This document shows positions 8,911 through 18,175 of a stretch of 53,817 bases of DNA, one piece after another. Within the stretch, counting starts at the first letter, position 1, and each line of letters starts with the position of its first letter. Source of the stretch: Pseudomonas sp. (GTDB taxonomy: Bacteria > Pseudomonadota > Gammaproteobacteria > Pseudomonadales > Pseudomonadaceae); contig JAESUC010000197.1 of NCBI GenBank assembly GCA_016763285.1, positions 1 through 53,817 on the forward strand. Reading direction: 5' to 3'. A program made the position numbers and the translations under genes. Under the pieces are notes generated by a model. It saw nothing but the letters and a program-made list of their open reading frames with translations, ran no database searches and was not told where the DNA came from.

Positions 8911-9860
8911 TGCCCTTCCATCCCCGCAACAAACATCAGGGGCATTACAATCTGAGCGCCCTGGCCAACGCCAATCCCGCACTCAAGCCGCTGATCATTC
9001 CCGGCAAGGGCGGTGACAGGACTCTGGACTTCAGTAACCCCCAGGCTGTTCGCGAACTGAACCGGGCGCTGTTGGCTGCCCATTACGGCGTGCGAGACTG
9101 GGATATTCCGCCGGGTTACCTCTGCCCACCGATCCCGGGCCGCGTCGACTACCTGCACACCCTGGCCGATCTGCTGGGTGACAGCCATGATGGCCAGATC
9201 CCCACCGGCCCCAAGCTGGTGGGGCTGGACGTGGGTACCGGGGCCAATCTGGTGTACCCGCTGCTGGGCCAGCATGAGTATCAATGGCGCTTTGTCGGCA
9301 GCGACACCGACCAGGATGCCCTGACCAATGCCTCGCGCATACTGGCGGCCAATCCGAAGCTCCAGCCGCATATTGCCCTGCGCCACCAGAGCGATCCCGA
9401 ACGGATCTTTCACGGCATCATCGCCGCTGATGAACATTTTGATTTCACCCTGTGCAATCCGCCCTTCCACCCCAGCGCAGGCGCTGCCCGGGATGCCAAT
9501 CGACAGAAATGGCAGAAGCTCAACAAGGGCAAGGCACTGGAGGAGAACCCGGGCCTGAATTTTGGCGGTCAGAGCAACGAGCTCATCTGTCACGGGGGCG
9601 AAAGCGGGTTTATCGGCAGGATGATCGGCGAAAGCCGCGATTATGCCGGCCAGGTGTTCTGGTTCAGCAGCCTGGTTTCCCGCACCGCGAACATTCCGGC
9701 ACTGGTCGATCAGCTGCGGGCGCTGGGTGCCACCGATGTGCGCACGCTGGCCATGGCCCAGGGTGAGAAAAACAGCCGACTACTGGCCTGGACCTACCTG
9801 GACAAGAAGCAGCGCCGGGCCTGGCGCAAGGCGCGCTGGCCCCAGCCACCCAAGCCCTGA
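8910..9860 (+). CDS. rlmF: 23S rRNA (adenine(1618)-N(6))-methyltransferase
   Basis: SAM-dependent enzyme that methylates A1618 of 23S rRNA. The 316-residue protein has the SAM-binding GLDVGTGANLVYPLLG region at about 110-125 and the N6-adenine methyltransferase motif NPPF at residues 183-186 (CNPPFHPS). The N-terminal HPRNKHQGHYNL block and the INFGGQSNEL-type block (here LNFGGQSNELICHGGE) are typical of RlmF/YbiN. It is coupled to the preceding gene by TGATG and is followed by a 77-base gap to dapE. Confidence 0.95.
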   Translation: MPFHPRNKHQGHYNLSALANANPALKPLIIPGKGGDRTLDFSNPQAVRELNRALLAAHYGVRDWDIPPGYLCPPIPGRVDYLHTLADLLGDSHDGQIPTGPKLVGLDVGTGANLVYPLLGQHEYQWRFVGSDTDQDALTNASRILAANPKLQPHIALRHQSDPERIFHGIIAADEHFDFTLCNPPFHPSAGAARDANRQKWQKLNKGKALEENPGLNFGGQSNELICHGGESGFIGRMIGESRDYAGQVFWFSSLVSRTANIPALVDQLRALGATDVRTLAMAQGEKNSRLLAWTYLDKKQRRAWRKARWPQPPKP

Positions 9861-9880
9861 TCGACCCAGTCCGGGACTGA

Positions 9881-11073
<1,193 letters not shown>

Positions 11074-11074
<1 letters not shown>

Positions 11075-11877
11075 TGCTCGAACTTATCTGTCCACTCTGC
11101 CAGCAACCGCTGCTATCGGGTAGCCGTCAATGGGTCTGTGCCAATGGTCACAGCTATGACCAGGCCCGCCAGGGGTATCTCAACCTGCTGCTGGTGCAAC
11201 ACAAGAAAAGCCGCCAGCCGGGCGATACGCCGACGATGCTCGCCTGCCGCCAGGCGTTCCTCGATGCTGGCCATTACCAGCCAGTCAGCGACCGTATCGG
11301 CGAGCTGCTCGGCGCAGCCGGACCGCACCAGCTGCTCGACATGGGCTGCGGCGAGGGCTACTACACAGCCCGCTTGCAACAGCAGCTGCCCGAGTGCGCG
11401 ATCGGCGGCATGGATATCAGCAAGGATGCCATCATCAAGGCCTGCCGCCGCGGCCGGGAGATCCAGTGGCTGGTCGGCTCCACCGCGCGGTTGCCGGTAG
11501 CCGACGCCAGCCTGGACGCCGCGTTGAGCGTATTCAGCCCGTGGTCCTGGGACGAGTGCCTGCGTTGTTTGAAACCCGGCGGCCAGCTCCTGCTGGTGGG
11601 GCCGCACGGCGACCACCTGCTGGCCCTGCGCGAGCAACTGTATGACAGCATTCACCCGACACCCGAACTGATCAAGGCACTGCCTGAGGGGCTGGAGATC
11701 GTCAACGACCAGACCCTGCGCTATGCTCTGGATCTGACACCCGCTGATCTGGCCAGCCTGATCGGCATGACACCGCACGGCTTTCGCAGCAGTCCGGAGC
11801 GCCAGCGAACGGTTGTCGAAACGGGCCTGACCGGGCTCGAAGTCGCCATGCGAATGGTCCTGCTGCAACGCTCCTGA
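11074..11877 (+). CDS. rlmA: 23S rRNA (guanine(745)-N(1))-methyltransferase
   Basis: Methylates G745 (or G748 in RlmAII-type enzymes) in helix 35 of 23S rRNA. The 267-residue protein begins with the zinc finger of the family: C6 and C9 (CPLC), C22 and H26 (CANGH), followed by the SYDQARQGYLNLL stretch. The SAM-binding motif LLDMGCGEGYYTA lies near residues 88-100. Its start codon overlaps the dapE stop. Being Gram-negative suggests the G745 specificity. Confidence 0.93.
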
Positions 11878-11888
11878 GGAAATTATTA

Positions 11889-12275
11889 GTGCGCCAACCC
11901 GATATCGAGATTTACCTGCGTGAAGAGCATCTGGATGCGCTGACTGCCTGGCTTGATCAGCAGATAGGCCAGTTGCAGCTGCAGCCTTGGCGCGAAGCCG
12001 TACGCCGCGGCACCCTTTCCGCTGGCGAGCACCAGATCCCGCTGATGATAGTGCGCAAGGCCGCGGGCAAATGGGCCAGCGTCTGGTTTGACAGCGCGCA
12101 TACGCCATGGGAAACCGATATGGATTGCGCCCGCGCAGTACATCAGGGTCTGAACGAAGAGGTTCGTTGCTCGGTAGGCGGCTGGTCAGAGGAAGAGGAC
12201 GATCCGGACGCCGATCGCTGGATCAAGATCAACGCCAGCGGCGAAGTCGAGTTCACCTGGAAGATCAAGGTATAA
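11889..12275 (+). CDS. Conserved hypothetical protein, 128 residues
   Basis: I do not recognise a named family. The start is GTG at 11889 (MRQPDIEIYLREEHLDAL), 11 bases after rlmA, with GAGG about 10 bases upstream. The protein is soluble, without signal or membrane segments, and has a strongly acidic patch (SEEEDDPDADR) before a C-terminal strand-rich end (WIKINASGEVEFTWKIKV). Codon use matches the neighbours, so it is a real gene. The 4-base gap to the ion-channel gene suggests cotranscription with rlmA and that gene. Confidence 0.85.
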   Translation: MRQPDIEIYLREEHLDALTAWLDQQIGQLQLQPWREAVRRGTLSAGEHQIPLMIVRKAAGKWASVWFDSAHTPWETDMDCARAVHQGLNEEVRCSVGGWSEEEDDPDADRWIKINASGEVEFTWKIKV

Positions 12276-12279
12276 CCCG

Positions 12280-12741
12280 GTGACACAGGAGCACGTGATC
12301 GTAGTAGGAGGCACCCTCGGGCTGGCTATGCTGTCGATGCTGGTGCATTACGAGGTCTCCTTTTATCTGCGCCTGCTGCTGGAGCGCCATAGCGGGTTTT
12401 CCCGACGTGCACGGATCATGACGCTGACCAGTGGCTTGTTCTGCTCCCACGTGATCCAGATATGGTTGTTCGGCGCCGGCGGTTGGCTGATGCTGGAGCT
12501 GTTCGAGCATACCGGCACCCTGGGCGGCATTGCGCATATCCGGTTTCTGGATTTCATCTATCTGTCGGCGGCCAGCTATACCACTGTCGGATACGGCGAT
12601 ATCTTTCCCCTCGGTCATATACGCTTTCTGTTCGGTACCGAGTCTCTCGTCGGATTCATGCTGCTGACCTGGACTGCGTCGTTGACCTTTGTTGAAATTC
12701 GTACCCATTGGCAGGATCTTGAAGACCGCAATAACCGTTGA
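12280..12741 (+). CDS. Small potassium-channel-like membrane protein
   Basis: A 153-residue integral membrane protein. Hydrophobic helices are seen near residues 5-28, 46-72 and 120-142, and the pore loop carries SYTTVGYGD, the K+ selectivity filter signature. There is no RCK/TrkA-N domain or voltage sensor, so gating must come from elsewhere. The start is taken as GTG at 12280, four bases after the previous stop, with AAGG nearby; an internal ATG is possible. Such ion_trans_2 proteins are widespread, but the substrate here is unproven. Confidence 0.8.
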   Translation: MTQEHVIVVGGTLGLAMLSMLVHYEVSFYLRLLLERHSGFSRRARIMTLTSGLFCSHVIQIWLFGAGGWLMLELFEHTGTLGGIAHIRFLDFIYLSAASYTTVGYGDIFPLGHIRFLFGTESLVGFMLLTWTASLTFVEIRTHWQDLEDRNNR

Positions 12742-12762
12742 AACCCTGCATCCATCCCCTCT

Positions 12763-12779
12763 TCAGGTTGAAAACCTGA
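12763..12779 (+). promoter_or_regulatory. Short inverted repeat just upstream of trxC
   Basis: TCAGGTT and AACCTGA form a perfect 7-bp stem with a 3-base GAA loop, directly before the trxC ribosome-binding site (CAGGAG). It could be an operator or an RNA hairpin. There is no U-run, so it is not a normal terminator. Confidence 0.35.
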
Positions 12780-12791
12780 CAGGAGCCCATC

Positions 12792-13226
12792 ATGACCCAG
12801 CCAATCATCCTCGCCTGCCCCCAGTGTCATCGCAAGAACCGCATTGACGGTGCGCGGCTCGACCAATCCCCCCGCTGCGGGGTCTGCAAGGCCGCGCTCT
12901 TCAGTGGCCAGCCGGTTACTCTGGATGCCAGCGCGTTCAACGCCCATGCCAGCTCGGACCTGCCGCTGGTAGTGGATTTCTGGGCCCCCTGGTGTGGTCC
13001 CTGCAAACAGTTCGCCCCGATATTCGAGAAGGCCGCCAGCAGTCTGGAACCGAAGGTGCGTCTGGCCAAGGTGAATACCGAAGAACAGCAGGCGCTGGCT
13101 GCCCGCTTTGGCATTCGCAGCATCCCCACCCTGCTGATCATGCGCAACGGCAAGGAAATCGCCCGCGTCGCCGGGGCCATGCCGGCTGCGCAGTTCAACC
13201 AGTGGGTCAGCCAGCAGATCGCCTGA
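12792..13226 (+). CDS. trxC: Thioredoxin 2 (zinc-binding thioredoxin)
   Basis: Disulfide reductase of the TrxC type, 144 residues. It has the N-terminal zinc site C9-x2-C12 and C29-x2-C32 (CPQC, CGVC) that separates TrxC from TrxA, then a thioredoxin domain with the WCGPC active site at residues 67-71 and the cis-proline loop IRSIPTLL. An AGGAGC ribosome-binding site precedes the ATG. It is the last plus-strand gene before the convergent Gld-like operon. In other bacteria trxC answers to oxidative stress; I see no OxyR site I can defend. Confidence 0.96.
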   Translation: MTQPIILACPQCHRKNRIDGARLDQSPRCGVCKAALFSGQPVTLDASAFNAHASSDLPLVVDFWAPWCGPCKQFAPIFEKAASSLEPKVRLAKVNTEEQQALAARFGIRSIPTLLIMRNGKEIARVAGAMPAAQFNQWVSQQIA

Positions 13227-13239
13227 TATCCAACGCATG

Positions 13240-13273
13240 AAAAAGCCCGCCGACGTCAAAGCGAGGGCGGGCT
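13240..13273 (-). terminator. Intrinsic terminator of the Gld-like ABC operon
   Basis: The 8-bp stem AGCCCGCC/GGCGGGCT (13244-13251 with 13266-13273) is followed on the minus strand by a T-run (13244-13240), 18 bases beyond the DUF4340 gene. On the plus strand the stem is followed by CGGTTAC, so it acts mainly for the minus-strand operon. Confidence 0.85.
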
Positions 13274-13290
13274 CGGTTACAGCGCCAGCG

Positions 13291-14280
13291 TCAGGGCTGC
13301 GGATCCTCGACGTTGCGGATGATATCCGAGCGGCGCTTGAGCAAAGCCTCCACCTGGCCAATGCCGACCTGATAGGCCCAGCGTGGATCGGCGTTAACAG
13401 CCAGAGTACCTTCCGCCGGCTGCTCAAGGCTGTCGAGGGTCAGCCAGTAACGACCCGACTGGTCAAACAGACTGGCCTCCAGAACCGCGCCCTGCCAGGT
13501 AGTGACCCGCATCTGTAGAATTGGCTGCTCCAGCGCCAGCTCCTCGCACAGGGCAACGTCCTGGGCAGTCAGTCCGATCAGGCCCAGCACCATGCTGTTG
13601 ATCCAGCGTTCGTTGCCCTGCTGCTCGGCGTCGTCGATACCCGCGAGACGGAAGTTGTAATCGCCCTCCGCAGCTTTCTCCAGTGCCAGCACCTCACCAT
13701 CGGCATGCTCCCACCGGGCGGTGGCAGCCTGTTCCATGGGGATGCGCACGACTGCCAGATCGAGCCATTCCTGCGGATTGAGCGTCATGCCGAAGGGACG
13801 ATTGATCAACCACACCTGATCTTCGTCGGCAAAGCGCACGAGCTGACCGCTTCCCACCGGATTGCCGTACAACAGCGCGATCTGCTGATCGTCCTCGCCG
13901 AGTCTCAGCTGCAGCGGAGCCGAATCGGCCTGGGTAGTATCCAGGCCAAGGCGGCCATGGTACTCGGGGTTGTCGGTTTTCTGCTCGATCACCCTCGCCC
14001 CCCGCACCGCATGCAGCAGGGCAGCGACCCGCTCGGGCTGAGCCGGATACAGATTGCGACTGACCACGCCCCAGCGGTCCTGCTCACGGGCAAGCTCGAC
14101 ACGCTCCTCGCCCCTGACCAGGCTGATACGCTCCAGGCTGCCCAGCTGCTCTAGCTGCTGCTCGGAGAGTAGCGGCCGACTCTGCAGATCATCCACCCGA
14201 TCACTCTCCTGGCGCTGCAGGCTGACAACCACCAGCACCACGGAGATCAGGGCTATAATCGCGAAGAACTTGATCTTCAT
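13291..14280 (-). CDS. DUF4340 domain-containing protein
   Basis: A 329-residue protein anchored by an N-terminal hydrophobic segment (residues 5-20, FFAIIALISVVLVVVS) with the rest predicted periplasmic. It matches the DUF4340 type: repeated short domains with LERISLVRGEERVELAREQD and LNPQEWLDLAVVRIP segments. Function is unknown. It is the last gene of the ATPase-permease-GldG operon, 12 bases after the gldG-like stop, and is a regular companion of that system, which argues for a periplasmic partner role. Confidence 0.85.
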   Translation of the reverse strand: MKIKFFAIIALISVVLVVVSLQRQESDRVDDLQSRPLLSEQQLEQLGSLERISLVRGEERVELAREQDRWGVVSRNLYPAQPERVAALLHAVRGARVIEQKTDNPEYHGRLGLDTTQADSAPLQLRLGEDDQQIALLYGNPVGSGQLVRFADEDQVWLINRPFGMTLNPQEWLDLAVVRIPMEQAATARWEHADGEVLALEKAAEGDYNFRLAGIDDAEQQGNERWINSMVLGLIGLTAQDVALCEELALEQPILQMRVTTWQGAVLEASLFDQSGRYWLTLDSLEQPAEGTLAVNADPRWAYQVGIGQVEALLKRRSDIIRNVEDPQP

Positions 14281-14292
14281 GCCTCTGCCTCC

Positions 14293-16137
14293 TTAAGCCG
14301 AACGCCGACGCAGGCGACGAAACAGCCACCAGAGCAGCACGCCCAGGGTCAGCAACGCGGGCACCAGGGCAATGTTGATGACCTTGAGCCAGGTACCCAG
14401 CTCTTCGATATCGGCATTGAGCTGGAAACGCACGTCGCGCAGCTGCTTGCGGATCGCCAGCTTTTCATTCAGAAAACGCTGCACTGCTTCCTGCTGCTCG
14501 GCCGTCATCTCGGTCATCTGCGAGGGATCCTGGCCCTGTTGCAACTCGGCCAGACGGCGCTCGGTCTCGGCAAGCTGCTGCTGCAGACGCTGCTCGCTGG
14601 CGCGGTAGCGACGCTCGGCCACCCGCTGCAGGTTTTCCACTACCGTGAACGGGCGGCTGAAGTCGCCGCGCGAGCGCACGCTGATCAGTGCCTCCGAGCC
14701 GGACAGGTTGTCCAATGCGTTGATCGCCAGCCCGCCGTTGTCCGCCCAGGGCTGAGGAATGCGTTCACCAAAGAAATCCTGTACCTGCACCCACATGCGG
14801 TCAGTCAGCAGATCGGTATCGGCGATCACGATCACATTGATATTGTCCGCCTCCTGCAGGCCTGGCTCACTACCCTCCACGCCCTGCGGATAGGCCGAAA
14901 CAGCGGGGCCTTCCAGGCGAGCGGCAAAGTGGTACACGCTGGCATCCGGCGTGAAACCGTCCAGCAGGACCTCAGGATCCTGCAGGTTGGTAAAGGCGCT
15001 ACTGGCGATCAGCGCACTATTGGTGGTGCTGGAGAACAGCGGTGTGAACCGGGTGGTGGCACCATCGGTCGGCACCAGCGCACCGGCGGTGGCTACCGTC
15101 AGCAGGCTCAACGGAGCGGTAACGGTGTCTTGCTGATTGATCTGGGCCTGCTCTATTTCCAGCCAGCCGATATGCCGCGCCGGAAGTTGATCGGGCCCGC
15201 GGCCCACGGACATGCCAAGACGCGCGTCCAGGACCACCTTCTCGGCATCGAAGTCCACGCCCCAGTTTTTCAGCAGCGGCGACAGGTCCGAGGACTTGCC
15301 GTCAGCCATGGCATCCATCATCGCTTCCTGGCTCTGGTCGGCTTCAGCCAGCGGATCGATAAACGCCAGCAACTTGCCGCCGCGCAGCACAAACTGATCC
15401 ACCGCGTGCAGGGCCTGTTCGGTCAGCGCCTTGGGATGGACCAGCATCAGTACATCGATGTCCTCGGGGACCTCGGTAATGTCGTGCTGCAGATTGCTGA
15501 TCTCGAACAACTGACGGATCTGCTCGAACACCACCCAGGGCGCGGCCGGCTGACCGGTCATCGGGTTCATGCCGCCGCCCATGGGAAGCCCGCTGATCAC
15601 GCCAATACGTGCCTTGTCCGGCTGCGCCAGGGCGTTGATCAGGCGGCTGAGCTCGTATTCCAGCAGCCCCTCCTGTTCCAGGGCGAAGAACGGAATGACT
15701 TCCCGTTCACCCAGGGGATTGGTACCGGCGAGACCGAAATAGAGCTTCTCGCCGCTCTGCGGCAAGGGGATGGCCTGCAGGCCGAATTCAGCGGCCCGGT
15801 CCTCCGCCTCGGAAAAGGGTTGCGGATCGATGATCTGCAGATTGATCTTGCCGTCAGCGACGCGCTCATACTCCTGCAGCAGTTCTTCCACGCGGCGCGC
15901 ATAGTTGCGCAGGATGACCATGTCCTTGCTGGCGCTGTCGGAGAAGAAGAAATACAGCGTTACCGGCTCTTCCAGGCCAGTAAGGATGTCCCGCGTGCCC
16001 TCGGAAATGGTATAGAGCTTCTGCTCGGTCAGGTCGATACGAGCGCCCGGGAGCAGCGTATTGGAAGCCATGTTGAAGGCGACGAAGGCCAGCAGCAGGA
16101 CCAGCAGGCCAGTGCCTGAATACATCAAACGTTTCAT
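14293..16137 (-). CDS. GldG-like ABC auxiliary membrane protein
   Basis: A 614-residue protein with one transmembrane helix at each end (about 5-25, and about 585-605 followed by a basic tail RRLRRRSA) and a large periplasmic ABC_transp_aux domain between. IDLTEQKLYTISEGT after the first helix is the usual GldG opening. A long charged coiled coil rich in Q, E and R spans about residues 500-580 just before the second helix. In Bacteroidetes GldG works with GldA and GldF in gliding. Pseudomonads do not glide this way, so the substrate here is unknown. Confidence 0.88.
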   Translation of the reverse strand: MKRLMYSGTGLLVLLLAFVAFNMASNTLLPGARIDLTEQKLYTISEGTRDILTGLEEPVTLYFFFSDSASKDMVILRNYARRVEELLQEYERVADGKINLQIIDPQPFSEAEDRAAEFGLQAIPLPQSGEKLYFGLAGTNPLGEREVIPFFALEQEGLLEYELSRLINALAQPDKARIGVISGLPMGGGMNPMTGQPAAPWVVFEQIRQLFEISNLQHDITEVPEDIDVLMLVHPKALTEQALHAVDQFVLRGGKLLAFIDPLAEADQSQEAMMDAMADGKSSDLSPLLKNWGVDFDAEKVVLDARLGMSVGRGPDQLPARHIGWLEIEQAQINQQDTVTAPLSLLTVATAGALVPTDGATTRFTPLFSSTTNSALIASSAFTNLQDPEVLLDGFTPDASVYHFAARLEGPAVSAYPQGVEGSEPGLQEADNINVIVIADTDLLTDRMWVQVQDFFGERIPQPWADNGGLAINALDNLSGSEALISVRSRGDFSRPFTVVENLQRVAERRYRASEQRLQQQLAETERRLAELQQGQDPSQMTEMTAEQQEAVQRFLNEKLAIRKQLRDVRFQLNADIEELGTWLKVINIALVPALLTLGVLLWWLFRRLRRRSA

Positions 16138-16155
16138 TATTGTGTCTCCTTCGCC

Positions 16156-16890
16156 TCAATCGGCCTTTTTCAGGTCGATGACAATCGCCGTAGCCAGCAA
16201 CCACACAGCCATGAGCGAAATGAAATACAGCAGATCACGCAGATCCAGAACGCCCTTGCTGATGGCGTCGAAACGAATCAGGAAACTGAGTGAGGCGATG
16301 GCATCAAGCAACCACTGAGGCGCCCAACCACTGAACAGATCAAGCCACAGGGAAAAGCCGCTGACGATGAAGATGAAGCAGGCAACCACGCTGACGATGA
16401 ACGCAATGACCTGATTCTTGGTCAGCGCCGACATGCACGAGCCGATGGCCAGATAGCCGCCGGCGAGCAGCCAGCTGCCCAGATACCCGGTAAAGATGGC
16501 GCCGTTATCCGGCGAGCCCAGGTAGTTGACGGTGATGATGATCGGAAACGTCAGCAGCAGCGCCAAACCGATGAATACCCAGGCCGCCAGGAACTTGCCG
16601 AGCACCATGTCGGTACGCGATACCGGCAGCGTCATCAGCAGCTCAATGGTGCCGGACTTGCGCTCCTCCGCCCACAGACGCATGGCCACAGCCGGCACCA
16701 GGAACAGATAGAGCCAGGGGTGGAAATTGAAGAACGCGTTCAGATCGGCCTGACCGCTTTCGTAGAAACCACCGAGGTAGAAGGTGAAGACCGCAGCCAG
16801 CACCAGAAAGATGACGATAAATATATAGGCCAGCGGAGTGGCAAAATAGCTACCCAGCTCGCGCTTGAAAATGACACCGAGGTTTTTCAT
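16156..16890 (-). CDS. ABC transporter permease (GldF/ABC-2 type)
   Basis: A 244-residue polytopic protein with about six transmembrane segments and a cytoplasmic N-terminus MKNLGVIFKRELGSYFATPL, the usual ABC-2 permease opening. The loop RLWAEERKSGTIELLMTLPVS is the ABC-2 coupling region seen in GldF/NosY-type permeases. The start overlaps the ATPase stop as ATGA (16887-16890), so the two are translated together. The substrate is unknown; phospholipid, polysaccharide or protein export are all open. Confidence 0.9.
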   Translation of the reverse strand: MKNLGVIFKRELGSYFATPLAYIFIVIFLVLAAVFTFYLGGFYESGQADLNAFFNFHPWLYLFLVPAVAMRLWAEERKSGTIELLMTLPVSRTDMVLGKFLAAWVFIGLALLLTFPIIITVNYLGSPDNGAIFTGYLGSWLLAGGYLAIGSCMSALTKNQVIAFIVSVVACFIFIVSGFSLWLDLFSGWAPQWLLDAIASLSFLIRFDAISKGVLDLRDLLYFISLMAVWLLATAIVIDLKKAD

Positions 16891-17816
16891 GCTGCGTCCT
16901 CCGCAGTCAGGCGGCGGAAGACTTCATCCAGACGACCACGCTCTACCGACAATTCACGCACTGGCCAGCCCTGGTCCTGCGCATACTGGCCCACCGCAGG
17001 GAAAATCACTGCGCCTGGCTCGGCTATGACCGTGAGCTGATGACCATCAGGGCGCACTTCCACTTCCTTCACCCCTGGCAGGCCGAGCAACGGCTGGCTG
17101 TCGACCGCCTGCTCCAGCGCCACGGTGACGGCCTGATGGTAGCGCGAACGGGCTTCCAGCTCGTCGGGCGTACCGTCGGCCAGCAGACGGCCATGGGCGA
17201 TGACCACCGCGCGGGTACATACCGCGCTGACCTCCTCGAGGATATGCGTCGAAATCACCACGATCTTGTTGCTGCCTTCGGCCAGCTGCTTGATCAGCTT
17301 GCGCACCTGGTATTTCTGGTTGGGATCCAGACCGTCGGTCGGCTCATCGAGAATCAGGATGCCCGGGTCATGCAGGATCGCCTGCGCCAGTCCCACGCGC
17401 CGCTTGAAGCCTTTGGACAGGGTCTCGATGCTCTGCCCCATGACCGCTTCCAGCTCGAGCTGCTCGGCCGCCCAGGCCACCCGCTTGTGCTTTTCCGTCC
17501 CGGAATAGCCACGCACCTCGGCAATGAACTCGAGGAAGCGCCGCACGCGCATGTCGCCATAGCAAGGAGCGCCTTCGGGAAGGTATCCCATCTGCTGTTG
17601 TGCCTGCAGGGTCTGGGTCTGTATGTCGAAGCCGCCCACGCTGGCCGAACCACCGTCGGGCGTCAGAAAGCCGGTAAGCATCTTCATCGTGGTTGATTTG
17701 CCGGCGCCGTTGGGCCCCAGAAAACCCAGTACTTCCCCCGGACTCACAGCAAAGGACAGATTGTCCACGGCGACATGCTCGCCAAAGCGTTTGGTCAGGC
17801 TGTTTATCTTTATCAT
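16887..17816 (-). CDS. ABC transporter ATP-binding protein (GldA-like)
   Basis: ATPase subunit of the ABC-2 exporter, 309 residues. Walker A is GPNGAGKST (about residue 36), the Q-loop MGYLPEG, the signature LSKGFKRRVGLAQA, Walker B GILILDEPTDGLDP and the switch histidine in VVISTHILEEV. A C-terminal extension of about 85 residues follows, as in GldA/DrrA-type subunits. I chose the ATG at 17816 (MIKINSLTKRFG), preceded by GAGG at good spacing, over an upstream ATG that adds 24 unrelated residues. It is the first gene of the four-gene operon. Confidence 0.92.
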   Translation of the reverse strand: MIKINSLTKRFGEHVAVDNLSFAVSPGEVLGFLGPNGAGKSTTMKMLTGFLTPDGGSASVGGFDIQTQTLQAQQQMGYLPEGAPCYGDMRVRRFLEFIAEVRGYSGTEKHKRVAWAAEQLELEAVMGQSIETLSKGFKRRVGLAQAILHDPGILILDEPTDGLDPNQKYQVRKLIKQLAEGSNKIVVISTHILEEVSAVCTRAVVIAHGRLLADGTPDELEARSRYHQAVTVALEQAVDSQPLLGLPGVKEVEVRPDGHQLTVIAEPGAVIFPAVGQYAQDQGWPVRELSVERGRLDEVFRRLTAEDAA

Positions 17817-18175
17817 GGCCTCTTCCGTTTTCCCCAATATGACAGATGCACCGCAAACAGGCGGGCAATGCTGGGCGCAAGGATACATTAGAATGATGTC
17901 GAAGCGGGGCAGGCGTTGGACGGGCGTAGACGATCAGACACCGGAGGGGTCAGTACGCCGAGGCAGCGTCCTCGCTCTGCCGGGCTGGCAGCAAGGAATG
18001 AATCAGCGCTCAAGCCGTCGACTATATGAATCCGCCAGACTTATTTCAAGACCTGCGACGCGATAGAACCACCGCGACGGCAAGGCGGCTGTAACCTGAC
18101 GTTAAAACCGCTAGAATTCCGCTACGCATGCCTTGTGCGCAGGGCCTGCGAATACCCTCCCATTCAGGAAGCACC
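17817..18175. other. 359-bp divergent intergenic region
   Basis: Lies between the start codons of the ABC ATPase and plsB. No supported gene is seen: the short open frames have no ribosome-binding site and no recognisable product. It must hold both promoters. A candidate plsB -10 is listed separately; no convincing promoter for the ABC operon was found by eye. Confidence 0.6.
18112..18117 (+). promoter_or_regulatory. Possible -10 element for plsB
   Basis: TAGAAT, five of six matches to TATAAT, 59 bases before the plsB start. The -35 region at 17-bp spacing (CTGTAA) is poor, so this is a weak assignment. Confidence 0.3.

Noticed and set aside
14539-16119. A 526-codon plus-strand frame opposite the GldG-like gene
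   Set aside because: Shadow of a supported gene; no ribosome-binding site and a composition rich in H, Q, R and G typical of antisense frames.
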